Positions 9,403 to 16,413 of a stretch of 64,000 nt of DNA are shown piece after piece. Source of the DNA: Bacillota bacterium (GTDB lineage: Bacteria > Bacillota > Bacilli > Paenibacillales > Paenibacillaceae); NCBI GenBank assembly GCA_023391635.1, contig JAEWAQ010000052.1, positions 124,001 to 188,000 of the forward strand. Direction: 5' to 3'. The notes under the pieces are model-generated. The model was not told the DNA's origin. It ran no database searches and was given only the letters and a program-made list of their open reading frames with translations. Every line of letters begins with the position of its first letter. Within the stretch, counting starts at the first letter, position 1. The translations under genes and the position numbers were made by a program.

Positions 9403-9624
9403 TCACCTCCCCTTTCCAAATACGTCGAACACATTCGACCGGTCCGTCGGTTCGTCGTTCAGCTTGCGATTGATCTTGGAAATTTCCTCGCACCATCGAC
9501 GCCGATCCCGATGTTCCAGGTTCATGATCTCTTCATGGGGCCAATGGAAGTAATAGGCGATAAAGCCGATTTCCTCGTAGATCCGGTCGACCGGATAACC
9601 TACGAGAGCCCCTCCATTACGGAT
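9403..9624 (-). CDS. DUF6760-like frame, probably read only as a -1 frameshift extension of the chaperone-like gene
   Basis: This frame encodes VGYPVDRIYEEIGFIAYYF and HWPHEEIMNLEHRDRRRWCE, which resembles the short DUF6760 proteins of eCIS clusters (recognised from memory). No ATG, GTG or TTG occurs between the end of the upstream gene and this conserved part; the codon before GYPVDR is GTA. The frame is entered exactly by a -1 slip at TTTTTTA (9630-9624), so the first codon after the slip is ATC at 9624. Extension adds 73 residues to the first 119 of the upstream protein, giving 192. Free initiation at an unusual codon is not excluded. Confidence 0.7.
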   Translation of the reverse strand: MRNGGALVGYPVDRIYEEIGFIAYYFHWPHEEIMNLEHRDRRRWCEEISKINRKLNDEPTDRSNVFDVFGKGR

Positions 9625-9644
9625 AAAAAATCGACTTCCACCTC
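9574..9644 (-). promoter_or_regulatory. Programmed -1 ribosomal frameshift signal
   Basis: Read on the minus strand, the signal has three parts in order. GAGGTG (9644-9639) matches the Shine-Dalgarno core. After 8 bases comes the heptamer T TTT TTA (9630-9624), in register with the zero-frame codons GAT TTT TTA. After 17 more bases a hairpin follows at 9606-9574: CTCGTAG, bulge GTT, ATCCGG, loop TCGA, CCGGAT, CTACGAG, which is 13 base pairs with one bulge. The zero-frame stop TAG lies inside the first arm. The 17-base spacer is longer than is usual for such signals. Confidence 0.7.
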
Positions 9645-9980
9645 GTACTCGTGATCGCACTTCGGACAATTCGTATGCAGCTTCGGCGGGTCCAGATCGT
9701 TGATGTGACGGTACAGATTTTGCAAGTAAGCCAGGTCCGCCGTGAACAGCTTCTCGATCACCTTCGTGTCGATATGCTTGAGATCGCCGAGCCGGGTCAC
9801 GACACGAGCCAGCAGAATGACCGTCAGATAGCCCGGGTTCTGCTGAACGCGAGGGTCGCGCATCGGCAGAATCTCGTCTGCAGCTGTCGCGAGCCGCATC
9901 ACGCCGCGCTTGTGCAAAGTGCCTTGATCGTCGACGTAGCCGCGTGGAAGCTCGAATTCGTATTCCGTTTGAAACGCCAT
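9600..9980 (-). CDS. Tail-assembly-chaperone-like protein (short product)
   Basis: This 126-residue protein begins MAFQTEYEFELPRGYVDDQG and contains TAADEILPMRDPRVQQNPGY and ARVVTRLGDL, a pattern of phage tail assembly proteins of contractile systems. Near the end is a CPKCDHEYEVEVDF segment whose CxxC may bind metal. I chose the ATG at 9980 because AGGA stands 8 bases upstream; a longer frame to 10025 lacks a ribosome site. By analogy with lambda G and G-T, the short form and a frameshifted 192-residue form may both be made and act during tube polymerisation. The chaperone role is inference. Confidence 0.8.
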   Translation of the reverse strand: MAFQTEYEFELPRGYVDDQGTLHKRGVMRLATAADEILPMRDPRVQQNPGYLTVILLARVVTRLGDLKHIDTKVIEKLFTADLAYLQNLYRHINDLDPPKLHTNCPKCDHEYEVEVDFLSVMEGLS

Positions 9981-10015
9981 GCTTTCGTTCCTCTTTTCAA
10001 CGTGATTTGGAAAAA

Positions 10016-10048
10016 GGGAAAACAAGAGAGGGGGCCCCTCTTGTTTTC
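10016..10048 (-). terminator. Terminator-like hairpin between the tube and chaperone-like genes
   Basis: An 11-base-pair stem (gaaaacaagag at 10018-10028 with ctcttgttttc at 10038-10048) is extended by G-C pairs around a single bulged A. On the minus strand it is followed by CCCTTTTTCC. It lies after the tube gene and before the next gene in the operon, so it probably lowers read-through. Sheath and tube would then be made in excess over the minor parts. The T-run is interrupted, so termination is likely partial. Confidence 0.6.
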
Positions 10049-10054
10049 ATAGGT

Positions 10055-10102
10055 GTTTGTTTCATTCCGCGCCCGCGCGTTTGTTTCAATCCACGCCCGC
10101 GC
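10055..10102. repeat. Tandem 24-base repeat, two copies
   Basis: Two adjacent 24-base units (10055-10078 and 10079-10102) differ at 2 positions. The second contains gtttcaatccacgc, the same bases as one end of many type I-C CRISPR repeats. There are no spacers and no further units. The copies lie in the gap between the tube gene and the terminator-like hairpin. Confidence 0.7.
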
Positions 10103-10149
10103 TAAACGGGCGACGGAAAGAATGAGTTCTCGTTCGTTCTAGCCAATCA

Positions 10150-10584
10150 TTACGCCGTGCGCGTCATGCCTTCATGCGCCAGTTCGAGCAGCTCGAGCGC
10201 AACTTCCGCGCCGGAACCGTTGAAGCTCGGCGCCGTATAGCGAACCGGCCAAGCTTCGATGACTTGCCATGTGGCCACGTCGCCGCCTTCTTCGTCGATC
10301 GCGATGATCGTGACCGTCTTGCGCTCGATCGTGCCTTCCGCGCACTCCTGCATCCATTCGTACAATTCCATGGATTCGGTCGTGCCCCACTTGAGCGAAA
10401 TATTGCCGTAACGAGCCAGCCCCGGAAGCTTGCGAGGCGTGATCACATCATCGCCTTCGCGATACGGCACGACGTCGAACGAGACGTCGAAGCCCGTCAC
10501 TTCGCTGAATCCGGCTTGCTGCAAGCCTTCAATTTCCACGCGGAATCTAAAATTGCGGTACGGATCTGTACGTTCTCCTGGCAT
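10150..10584 (-). CDS. Inner tube protein, gp19-like (Afp1-type)
   Basis: This 144-residue protein is a standard contractile-tail tube subunit: PYRNFRFRVEIEGLQQAGF, then SEVTGFDVSFDVVPYREG, ITPRKLPGLARYGNISLKWG and a C-terminal FNGSGAEVALELLELAHEGM. The family stacks as hexameric rings to form the conduit inside the sheath. It starts at an ATG at 10584 and follows the sheath gene after 140 bases. A terminator-like hairpin lies downstream, consistent with high expression. Confidence 0.95.
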   Translation of the reverse strand: MPGERTDPYRNFRFRVEIEGLQQAGFSEVTGFDVSFDVVPYREGDDVITPRKLPGLARYGNISLKWGTTESMELYEWMQECAEGTIERKTVTIIAIDEEGGDVATWQVIEAWPVRYTAPSFNGSGAEVALELLELAHEGMTRTA

Positions 10585-10656
10585 GGGTATCCCCTTTCGT
10601 CCCTTTGATCAAGCTCCTGAAAGAAGCTGATAGATTGAATTTGAGCCTTTAATCGG

Positions 10657-10675
10657 GAGTTTGCCGAGCAAACTC
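10657..10675. repeat. Perfect 8-bp inverted repeat between sheath and tube genes
   Basis: gagtttgc (10657-10664) and gcaaactc (10668-10675) flank a 3-base loop. No T-run follows on the minus strand, so it looks like an RNA-stabilising or processing hairpin and not a terminator. Confidence 0.5.
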
Positions 10676-10724
10676 TCTCCGATAAAACAGGCAATCGATC
10701 AAGCAAATTCGCCGACAGCGCCGA

Positions 10725-12440
10725 TTAAGCGGAATCGCCGGTCTTCTGCGTAATGCGGAAGATGACGAATTCGGCCGGTTTCACCGGCGCAACGCCGATC
10801 ACGCAGATCAAGCGGCCGTTGTCGATATCGTCCTGCGTCATCGTGCTGCGGCCGATATCAATGAAGAAGGCTTCGCTAGGCGCATTCCCGAGCAGAGCGC
10901 CATCGCGCCATACCCGCGTGAGGAACGCATCGATCGTGCGCTGCACACGTGCCCACAATTGATCGTTGTTCGGCTCGAACACGACCCAGTTGGTGCCGGC
11001 CTTGATCGACTCTTCCAGGAAAATGAACAGACGGCGCACGTTGACGTATTTCCAGCTGGCATTGGAGGATGCCGTTCTGGCGCCCCATACGCGGATGCCT
11101 TGCCCGGTGAACGAACGGATCAGGTTGACGCCTTGCGGGTTCAGGATATCCTGCTCGCCCTTGTTGTATTGCACATCAAGGCCCACGACGCCGCGCAGCA
11201 CTTCGTTGGCCGGTGCCTTCTGTACGCCGCGGGTCGTATCGGAGCGGGAATAGATACCTGCCATCGTACCGGACGGCGGCACGAAGATGTTGCGCTTGTC
11301 CAGCGGGTCGAATACCGACAGCCACGGGTTGTACAAGGCGCAATAGCTGGAATCGAACAGGTTGCGGTGCGTCAGCACATCGGCAACCTTCGTCTTCTCA
11401 CGCGGAATGTCGAGAATTGCAAAACGACTGCCGAGGTTCTCGCAATGTGCGACGAGCGACAATTGCACGTTCGGCTCGGTAATGCCGGGGACCGCCATGA
11501 TGCTGACCACGTCATTGTCGATGAACGCCTGAATACCGGTGCGGCGGCCCGGACCGCGGTCCTCCCCGATGAAGTCGGATGCGGAGATGCTGTCCGTCGA
11601 ACCGTCGCTGCCGCCTGCCAGCACCAACTCGACTTTGCCGGACGTGCCAGCGCCGGATACCGCTTCGTACGGATGCGTGGCATCCGTCGATGTTACGAGT
11701 GCCTGTACTTGTACGATATTCGAGCGGGCTGCCACTTTGTCAATATAAGTTGGCGCTTCCGGATTGAGCGATACTTTCTCGAAGCTTTCAACCTCGTCGC
11801 CGAAGATGACGTGCAGCGAGAATTCTGCCGTCGTGAGCACCTTGGTCGGCAACAACGCGTTGTCCGCAACATCGCCGGAGAGCTCGTCGGCCAGTTCGAT
11901 CACGTTGTCTTGCACGCTGACGATACGATTATACTGCGTCTCGCCGTCGGCGTTGAACGCCACGACGTCTCCTGCGTAGAAACCGCCGGCATTCTTCACG
12001 CGGTAACGCTTGCCGGTTGCTTCGTAGATTTGCGTCTTCGCTTTGCTCGCATCGGTGATGACAACCTTGACCAGGTTGCCCCATGCGCCGGGATTCTTCG
12101 TCGTAATCGACAGCGCTTCAGCGACGCGACCTTCGGCGGAAGCCGTCTTGGCGTCGGGCGGTGCTACCCGCATGATGAATGCGCGGGAACCGCCATTCAT
12201 GAAGAACTGGTCGACCGCGTAAGCCAGGAAACGATACCCGCCGAACGCGCTCTCGGACAAATACGAACCGAACATGCGCTGGAAGTCGGCAGGGCTGGTC
12301 ACAAGCTCCGGCAATCCTTCCACAGGCCCCCGCTGCGCAAGGCCGATAAATCCGGCCGTGCTCGTGCTGACGCCTTCGAGCGGCTTGGACCCACTCTCGA
12401 ATTCTTCCACATATACCCCAGGCGACAAATACTCTGCCAT
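10725..12440 (-). CDS. Contractile sheath protein (phage tail sheath family)
   Basis: This 571-residue protein has the hallmark start MAEYLSPGVYVEEFESGSKP and VSTSTAGFIGLAQRGP, a variable surface domain in the middle, and the conserved C-terminal part with NLIRSFTGQGIRVWGARTAS, then NVRRLFIFLEESI, FEPNNDQLWARV and a GVAPVKPAEFVIFRI end. The C-terminal arm interlocks neighbouring subunits. I chose the ATG at 12440 on family grounds; only a weak GGGGAAC precedes it. A longer open frame to 12659 carries no family similarity. Only one sheath gene is present, whereas Afp has three. Confidence 0.95.
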   Translation of the reverse strand: MAEYLSPGVYVEEFESGSKPLEGVSTSTAGFIGLAQRGPVEGLPELVTSPADFQRMFGSYLSESAFGGYRFLAYAVDQFFMNGGSRAFIMRVAPPDAKTASAEGRVAEALSITTKNPGAWGNLVKVVITDASKAKTQIYEATGKRYRVKNAGGFYAGDVVAFNADGETQYNRIVSVQDNVIELADELSGDVADNALLPTKVLTTAEFSLHVIFGDEVESFEKVSLNPEAPTYIDKVAARSNIVQVQALVTSTDATHPYEAVSGAGTSGKVELVLAGGSDGSTDSISASDFIGEDRGPGRRTGIQAFIDNDVVSIMAVPGITEPNVQLSLVAHCENLGSRFAILDIPREKTKVADVLTHRNLFDSSYCALYNPWLSVFDPLDKRNIFVPPSGTMAGIYSRSDTTRGVQKAPANEVLRGVVGLDVQYNKGEQDILNPQGVNLIRSFTGQGIRVWGARTASSNASWKYVNVRRLFIFLEESIKAGTNWVVFEPNNDQLWARVQRTIDAFLTRVWRDGALLGNAPSEAFFIDIGRSTMTQDDIDNGRLICVIGVAPVKPAEFVIFRITQKTGDSA

Positions 12441-12601
12441 GTTCCCCGGTTCCCCGTGCATGCCATAACGGGTCGATTCTGGCTGCGCATGCCGGTAAAA
12501 CCAGTTCCTCCTCTCTAAAATGGGTTTATCATATTCGTCGTAAGATGCTGCACCGTTAGGTTGGGCGATCATGCGACGCCACACACGGAACTTCCTGACG
12601 G

Positions 12602-13195
12602 CTACTTGCCGAGGCGGACATCCGGCATCTCCAGGACCGTACCGGATTCGACCCTCCATTCGACCTGCGACTTGCGGCCTCCAACAGCGAATTCGACATT
12701 CGCCGTGCAGGACGACGGCAACTGGCCGCGCAGCGGAAGCACGACGAAGCCGTCTTCATCGCTCCAGGTCGACACCCGAATGTCGCCAACCGCTTTGCTT
12801 TTGCCGCTGATCAAAGCGTTTACATCGACACCCTCCAAGGGCGAACCTCCCGCATCCAGAACGCGGAATCGAAACCCTGCCGCTGCTGCCGGAGGCGGAT
12901 ACAGCCTGCCCGGACGCATCTCGATATCGACAATCGGCACTTCTTGTGCGAACGTATCCAGATCCAGCGGCATCTCGACCGGCAAATAATACGGCGATGA
13001 CATCGTCAACGTGCAGTTGCGGCCGGGATAATCCAGGAACGCGTAGCAACCGTCCGCCGTGCGAATCGGCGGCTTGGCCGCTTCCTTCAGTCTGACGATC
13101 AGCGCGGACCCCGTCGGCGGACGCCCCGTCCACAAATTGATCGGACGCACGACGAGCGAACAGCGGGAGACGAACGTGCGGACAGCTCCCGTCAA
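12602..13195 (-). CDS. eCIS-associated protein with carboxypeptidase-regulatory-like (Ig-fold) domain
   Basis: This protein of about 197 residues begins at a TTG at 13195 that overlaps the stop of the preceding gene, with GGGAGG 9 bases upstream. The N-terminal half (VVRPINLWTGRPPTGSALIV, ADGCYAFLDYPGRNCTL) and the C-terminal half (AGFRFRVLDAGGSPLEGVDV, STWSDEDGFVVLPLRGQLP) both look like beta-sandwich modules, the second resembling carboxypeptidase-regulatory-like domains. Proteins like this occur between the terminator and sheath genes in some Gram-positive eCIS clusters. The exact role is unknown. An open frame to 13336 overlaps the terminator gene and was not used. Confidence 0.65.
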   Translation of the reverse strand: MTGAVRTFVSRCSLVVRPINLWTGRPPTGSALIVRLKEAAKPPIRTADGCYAFLDYPGRNCTLTMSSPYYLPVEMPLDLDTFAQEVPIVDIEMRPGRLYPPPAAAAGFRFRVLDAGGSPLEGVDVNALISGKSKAVGDIRVSTWSDEDGFVVLPLRGQLPSSCTANVEFAVGGRKSQVEWRVESGTVLEMPDVRLGK

Positions 13196-13776
13196 GATCG
13201 ATCGCCTCCCTTGTCGCGCAGCGTGATGCGACGTTCGACGACGCGAGGTCCCGGCTTGACGCGATTCGACTCGACCATTACCGGTCCGATTCGATATAGC
13301 AGAGACAGCTTGTACGGAGCGTCTCCGAACCGCCACAAGCCCATCAGTTGTCCGGCGTCGGCGCTCTCGGCCGTTATCCGCAGCTGTTCGCCGCTCTCGG
13401 CGAGCGATCCTTCCAGGTAGGGAGGCCGCAAGATCGAGTTGTCGTACAGCACCTGCATGGCCTTGCCGAGCACGCGATGCTCGTCAAGCGTACGGGATTG
13501 CAAGTCGGCAACCGAATGTGCCGTCAGTATGTATTGCAGATCCAATGCCAGCGGCGGATACCTGAGGACGCCGCCCTGCGGCTGCATCTCATTGCGACGG
13601 GCATCGCCGTTCTCCCGAATACTGCACAGGAACAGCGACAGGACGAAATCGCTCTTGTCCGCCGGAGACGCCATCCCGATCAGATCGGGACGAGGGACCG
13701 GATCCGGCGTCAATTGCTCGCGCAACAGCTTGAGCAGACTGGCGCCAACGTCCGCAATCGCGGTATAGCCCCCGAT
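13192..13776 (-). CDS. Tail terminator, Pvc16/Afp16-type (DUF4255)
   Basis: The frame reads GGYTAIADVGASLLKLLREQ and IGMASPADKSDFVLSLFLCS, then YPPLALDLQYILTAHS and EHRVLGKAMQVLYDNSIL, matching the N-terminal domain of Pvc16 (DUF4255), which caps the tube and sheath. No ATG, GTG or TTG occurs in frame before GGYTAIADVG. An ATC at 13776 lies 7 bases after GAGGGGGG. The ATG at 13783 is in another frame and would join this frame only if one base were missing from the five-base homopolymer at 13769-13773. I placed the start at the ATC for lack of a better choice. The product would be about 194 residues. Confidence 0.75.
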   Translation of the reverse strand: MGGYTAIADVGASLLKLLREQLTPDPVPRPDLIGMASPADKSDFVLSLFLCSIRENGDARRNEMQPQGGVLRYPPLALDLQYILTAHSVADLQSRTLDEHRVLGKAMQVLYDNSILRPPYLEGSLAESGEQLRITAESADAGQLMGLWRFGDAPYKLSLLYRIGPVMVESNRVKPGPRVVERRITLRDKGGDRS

Positions 13777-13843
13777 ACTCCATCCCCCCTCAGCCGTCTA
13801 GCAGCATTCGACTTGCAGTGACACAAATCACCAATTCAATACT

Positions 13844-13872
13844 ATTATAGCGAGTTTAGTTCGAACTGACTA
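13844..13872 (-). promoter_or_regulatory. SigmaA-type promoter of the injection-system operon
   Basis: On the minus strand TAGTCA (13872-13867) and TATAAT (13849-13844) are separated by 17 bases. The first matches 4 of 6 and the second 6 of 6 consensus bases. Transcription would start near 13837, about 60 bases before the first gene. The gap between the phosphatase gene and the injection-system operon holds nothing else recognisable. Confidence 0.6.
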
Positions 13873-13918
13873 TCATTATGTTTGGAAGATTTGCAAGATT
13901 GTCGAATTCCCGTGCCGC

Positions 13919-15286
13919 CTATGCACGCCTGAGCAGACTGAGCACCGCGATATCGTCGGATTGCGGCGCTCCGTCCGCGAACATGTAGACGTGCATGATC
14001 AAGGCGTCGATCAATTCGGCGCTGGACATGCCTGCCGTCATGCCCAGAAATTCCTGCAGGCGATTGGCGGAATATTGCTCCTGCGCGGCATTCTCCGCTT
14101 CCGTAATACCGTCCGTGTACAGAACGATCCGATCGCCCGGCTCCAGCACGATGTGCCCATCGTGGTACACCGTATCCGGCATGGCGGCCAGCGGCAGGCT
14201 CTTGCGCAGCTTGACCGGCTCGCAGCTGCCGTCCGCCCTGACGACGTAAGGCGTACAATGGCCCCCTTCGCTCAGCACGACTTCCCCTGTCTTCATATGG
14301 AATACGCCGCAGACGATCGTCGCGAACAGCACCGGATTGTCGCGGGACAACTCGTCATTCACCATCACCAGTAATTGGCCGGGCGTATAGGCGGGGGACA
14401 TCTTGCCCTTGATCAGCGTCAGCGTAACCGCCATGAACAGCGCGGCCGGAATGCCTTTGTCGGATACGTCGCCGAGCGTGAAGAACAGATGGTCCTCGTC
14501 CAGCTTGAAAAAATTGTAGAAATCTCCCCCTACTTCCTTGGCCGATTTGAGCAGAGCGCATACATCGTACGGCTCTTGCGCGGAAGGCATCGTGCGCGGC
14601 AGGAAGCTCATCTGGATCCCGCCCGCGATCTGCAGCTCGCTCTCGAGCCGTTCCTTGATCGCAGTCGTCTGCTGAAGCGCCTTCATCGATTGCTCGAGCT
14701 GTTCATAGACGCGGGCATTCTCAAGCGCGACCGCCATCGGTCTTGCGACCCGTTCGAGCAGCATGCGGTCCCGTTCGGTGAACGATCGGCCGCCCTTCTT
14801 GTTGATCACCTGGAGCACGCCTTCGATTCTGCTATAATTCACGATCGGCACGGTTAGCAAATTGCGGGTCACGAACCCGGTTCGGGCTGCCACGCGATTC
14901 GACCACCTGGGGTCGTTCGCCGCATCGTTCACGATGACGCTCTCCCCGCGCTCCGCTACGAGTCCCGCGATCCCTTCGCCCGGCGCGAGCCGGATTTCCC
15001 GCACCTCCTCCCCCTTCTCTCCCTGCGCGAGCTCAAAGAACAGCTCGTTCGTGTCGGGATCGACGAGCAGCACGGAAGCGGCTTCCACCGGGAGTACCGT
15101 CTTGGCGCTGTCCATGATCATTTCCATCTGCTGTCTTCGCTTCAGCGTCGAATTGAGCATCATGCTGATGTCGAACAGCACTTTGGCGCTGCGGACGCGG
15201 TGTCTGTAATACAAGGAGGCACCCGCTGCTCCCAGCATGACGAGTCCGGCACCGCCGAGAGTCGCCACGACTCCAATCCACTCCAA
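13919..15286 (-). CDS. Membrane-anchored GAF-SpoIIE (PP2C-type) phosphatase
   Basis: This 455-residue protein has one N-terminal membrane helix (residues about 4-26), a GAF domain (about 50-190, with LNSTLKRRQQMEMIMDSAKT and NLLTVPIVNYSRIEGVLQV), a short coiled coil, and a SpoIIE-type phosphatase domain (about 235-455). The metal-binding aspartates are visible in KEVGGDFYNFF, GDVSDKGIPAALFM, LYTDGITEAEN and QSDDIAVLSL. Such enzymes dephosphorylate STAS antagonists. It is the last gene of a minus-strand module with the STAS and kinase genes, and the eCIS operon starts just downstream. The signal sensed by the GAF domain is unknown. Confidence 0.92.
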   Translation of the reverse strand: MEWIGVVATLGGAGLVMLGAAGASLYYRHRVRSAKVLFDISMMLNSTLKRRQQMEMIMDSAKTVLPVEAASVLLVDPDTNELFFELAQGEKGEEVREIRLAPGEGIAGLVAERGESVIVNDAANDPRWSNRVAARTGFVTRNLLTVPIVNYSRIEGVLQVINKKGGRSFTERDRMLLERVARPMAVALENARVYEQLEQSMKALQQTTAIKERLESELQIAGGIQMSFLPRTMPSAQEPYDVCALLKSAKEVGGDFYNFFKLDEDHLFFTLGDVSDKGIPAALFMAVTLTLIKGKMSPAYTPGQLLVMVNDELSRDNPVLFATIVCGVFHMKTGEVVLSEGGHCTPYVVRADGSCEPVKLRKSLPLAAMPDTVYHDGHIVLEPGDRIVLYTDGITEAENAAQEQYSANRLQEFLGMTAGMSSAELIDALIMHVYMFADGAPQSDDIAVLSLLRRA

Positions 15287-15332
15287 ACGATCCTACCTCC
15301 TGTTTGACGAATGAGCCGACCCGCGCCCGGCG

Positions 15333-15668
15333 TTATGCCATGAGCGATGCGGCTTCCTCCACCGACCCGGCGGTTTCCAATATGCTGAGGAAGCCCGACA
15401 TTTCGAAAATTTCCTTCACCGAATCGCTCATTCCCGCACAGATCAGCCGTCCTTGCACGGATCTGACTTTCTTAGCCGCCACGAGAACAACGCGCAAGCC
15501 GGCGCTGCTGATGTAGTCCATTCGGCTAAAATCCAGAATGAATCGCTTCCTGTCCTCCTGCGCGAGCGACAGGAAGGTCTGCTCCGCTTCCTGCGCATGC
15601 AGGCCGTCCAGCCGTCCCTCTATCGCGAGTACCGTAGCCGTCCCTTGCTCCGTTGTCTTGATATTCAT
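15333..15668 (-). CDS. STAS-domain anti-sigma-factor antagonist
   Basis: This 111-residue protein is a single STAS domain: EGRLDGLHAQEAEQTFLSLA, ILDFSRMDYISSAGLRVVL with the phosphorylatable Ser near 54-55, and a C-terminal EIFEMSGFLSIL helix. In partner switching, the unphosphorylated form binds the kinase/anti-sigma protein. The start has AGGAGG 9 bases upstream and overlaps the kinase gene by 4 bases, which suggests stoichiometric synthesis. Confidence 0.95.
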   Translation of the reverse strand: MNIKTTEQGTATVLAIEGRLDGLHAQEAEQTFLSLAQEDRKRFILDFSRMDYISSAGLRVVLVAAKKVRSVQGRLICAGMSDSVKEIFEMSGFLSILETAGSVEEAASLMA

Positions 15669-16159
15669 GTTCGTGTTCCTCCTGAAGTCGTCTCTATGTA
15701 TTTGCGCAAGATCAGCCTGTTGCCCGGTCCCGGGGCGACCGGTTCATAATGCAGTTCGTCCATGATTCGCTTGACGAAATAAATCCCGAGACCGCCGATC
15801 GGCCGATGTTCGAGATCCAGCGTCAAATCCGGGGCAGGCTGCATCAAGGGATTGTAAGGCGTGGCATTGTCAGTCAGTTCGATCGTTACGCTGCCTGGGC
15901 CGCTCGTCACGGCAGCTTCGATAAAGCGGGTGCCCGGCGGCTGATCGTCCGGATAACCATACGTAATCGTATTCGTCAGCAATTCTTCGCAGCACAGCAG
16001 CAGATCCATCGTCAGCTTGTCCGGCCAACCCGCTTCGCGTCCCAGTCGGTCGAAAAAATCGTGCAGGACGCCGAGATCGTCCAGGCCTTCGCCGGACAAC
16101 CGCAAGCGATTCGATTCGCCGTCCCGGACAGCGCTTTCCGCATCGCCTCTGTCCACCAC
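15665..16159 (-). CDS. RsbW-like serine kinase / anti-sigma factor (HATPase)
   Basis: This 164-residue protein has a GHKL ATPase fold. The N-box is CCEELLTNTITYGYP, and later boxes are ELTDNATPYNP and GGLGIYFVKRIMDELHY. Kinases of this kind phosphorylate STAS partners on serine. The start is a GTG at 16159; a second GTG stands just upstream. No sigma factor gene is next to it, so the target could be a distant sigma factor or a non-sigma partner. Confidence 0.92.
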   Translation of the reverse strand: MVDRGDAESAVRDGESNRLRLSGEGLDDLGVLHDFFDRLGREAGWPDKLTMDLLLCCEELLTNTITYGYPDDQPPGTRFIEAAVTSGPGSVTIELTDNATPYNPLMQPAPDLTLDLEHRPIGGLGIYFVKRIMDELHYEPVAPGPGNRLILRKYIETTSGGTRT

Positions 16160-16209
16160 CGCACCGCCTTTCCTCGCCTACCCTTTTTCGCGTTTTTTCC
16201 ACATTTTCT

Positions 16210-16238
16210 ATCATAGCATATGTGTGGGAAATTGTTCT
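16210..16238 (-). promoter_or_regulatory. Possible promoter of the partner-switching operon
   Basis: On the minus strand TATGAT (16215-16210) lies 17 bases after AGAACA. The first hexamer matches only 3 of 6, so the call is weak. The rest of the gap from 16160 to 16413 is AT-rich with no gene seen. Confidence 0.35.
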
Positions 16239-16413
16239 CATGATAATATTCCGTGTGCATGTTCGAGGGCCGCGATCAGGACCGGCGCCGTCCGAATTTC
16301 GCCTACCATAATATAACATTTATAAGTTAAGGGAATTTGGAGTAACTCTGTCAAGCACACAAAAACAGGAGTGCCTGCGGCGCCCCTGGGGTATAAATCG
16401 CAACGGACTGGGC

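Noticed and set aside
10055..10102. CRISPR array
   Set aside because: Only two units, directly adjacent, with no spacers and no cas genes in the window.
12299..12490. Leader peptide before the sheath gene with an upstream AGGAGG
   Set aside because: The spacing to the ATG at 12490 is 16 bases and the frame is a shadow that overlaps the sheath gene.
10959..12518. 519-codon plus-strand frame
   Set aside because: It is antisense to the sheath gene, whose product is well conserved.
1..13783. Prophage
   Set aside because: The gene set is tail-like only: no capsid, portal, terminase, integrase or lysis gene, and the gene order matches eCIS clusters. Genes beyond the left edge were not seen.
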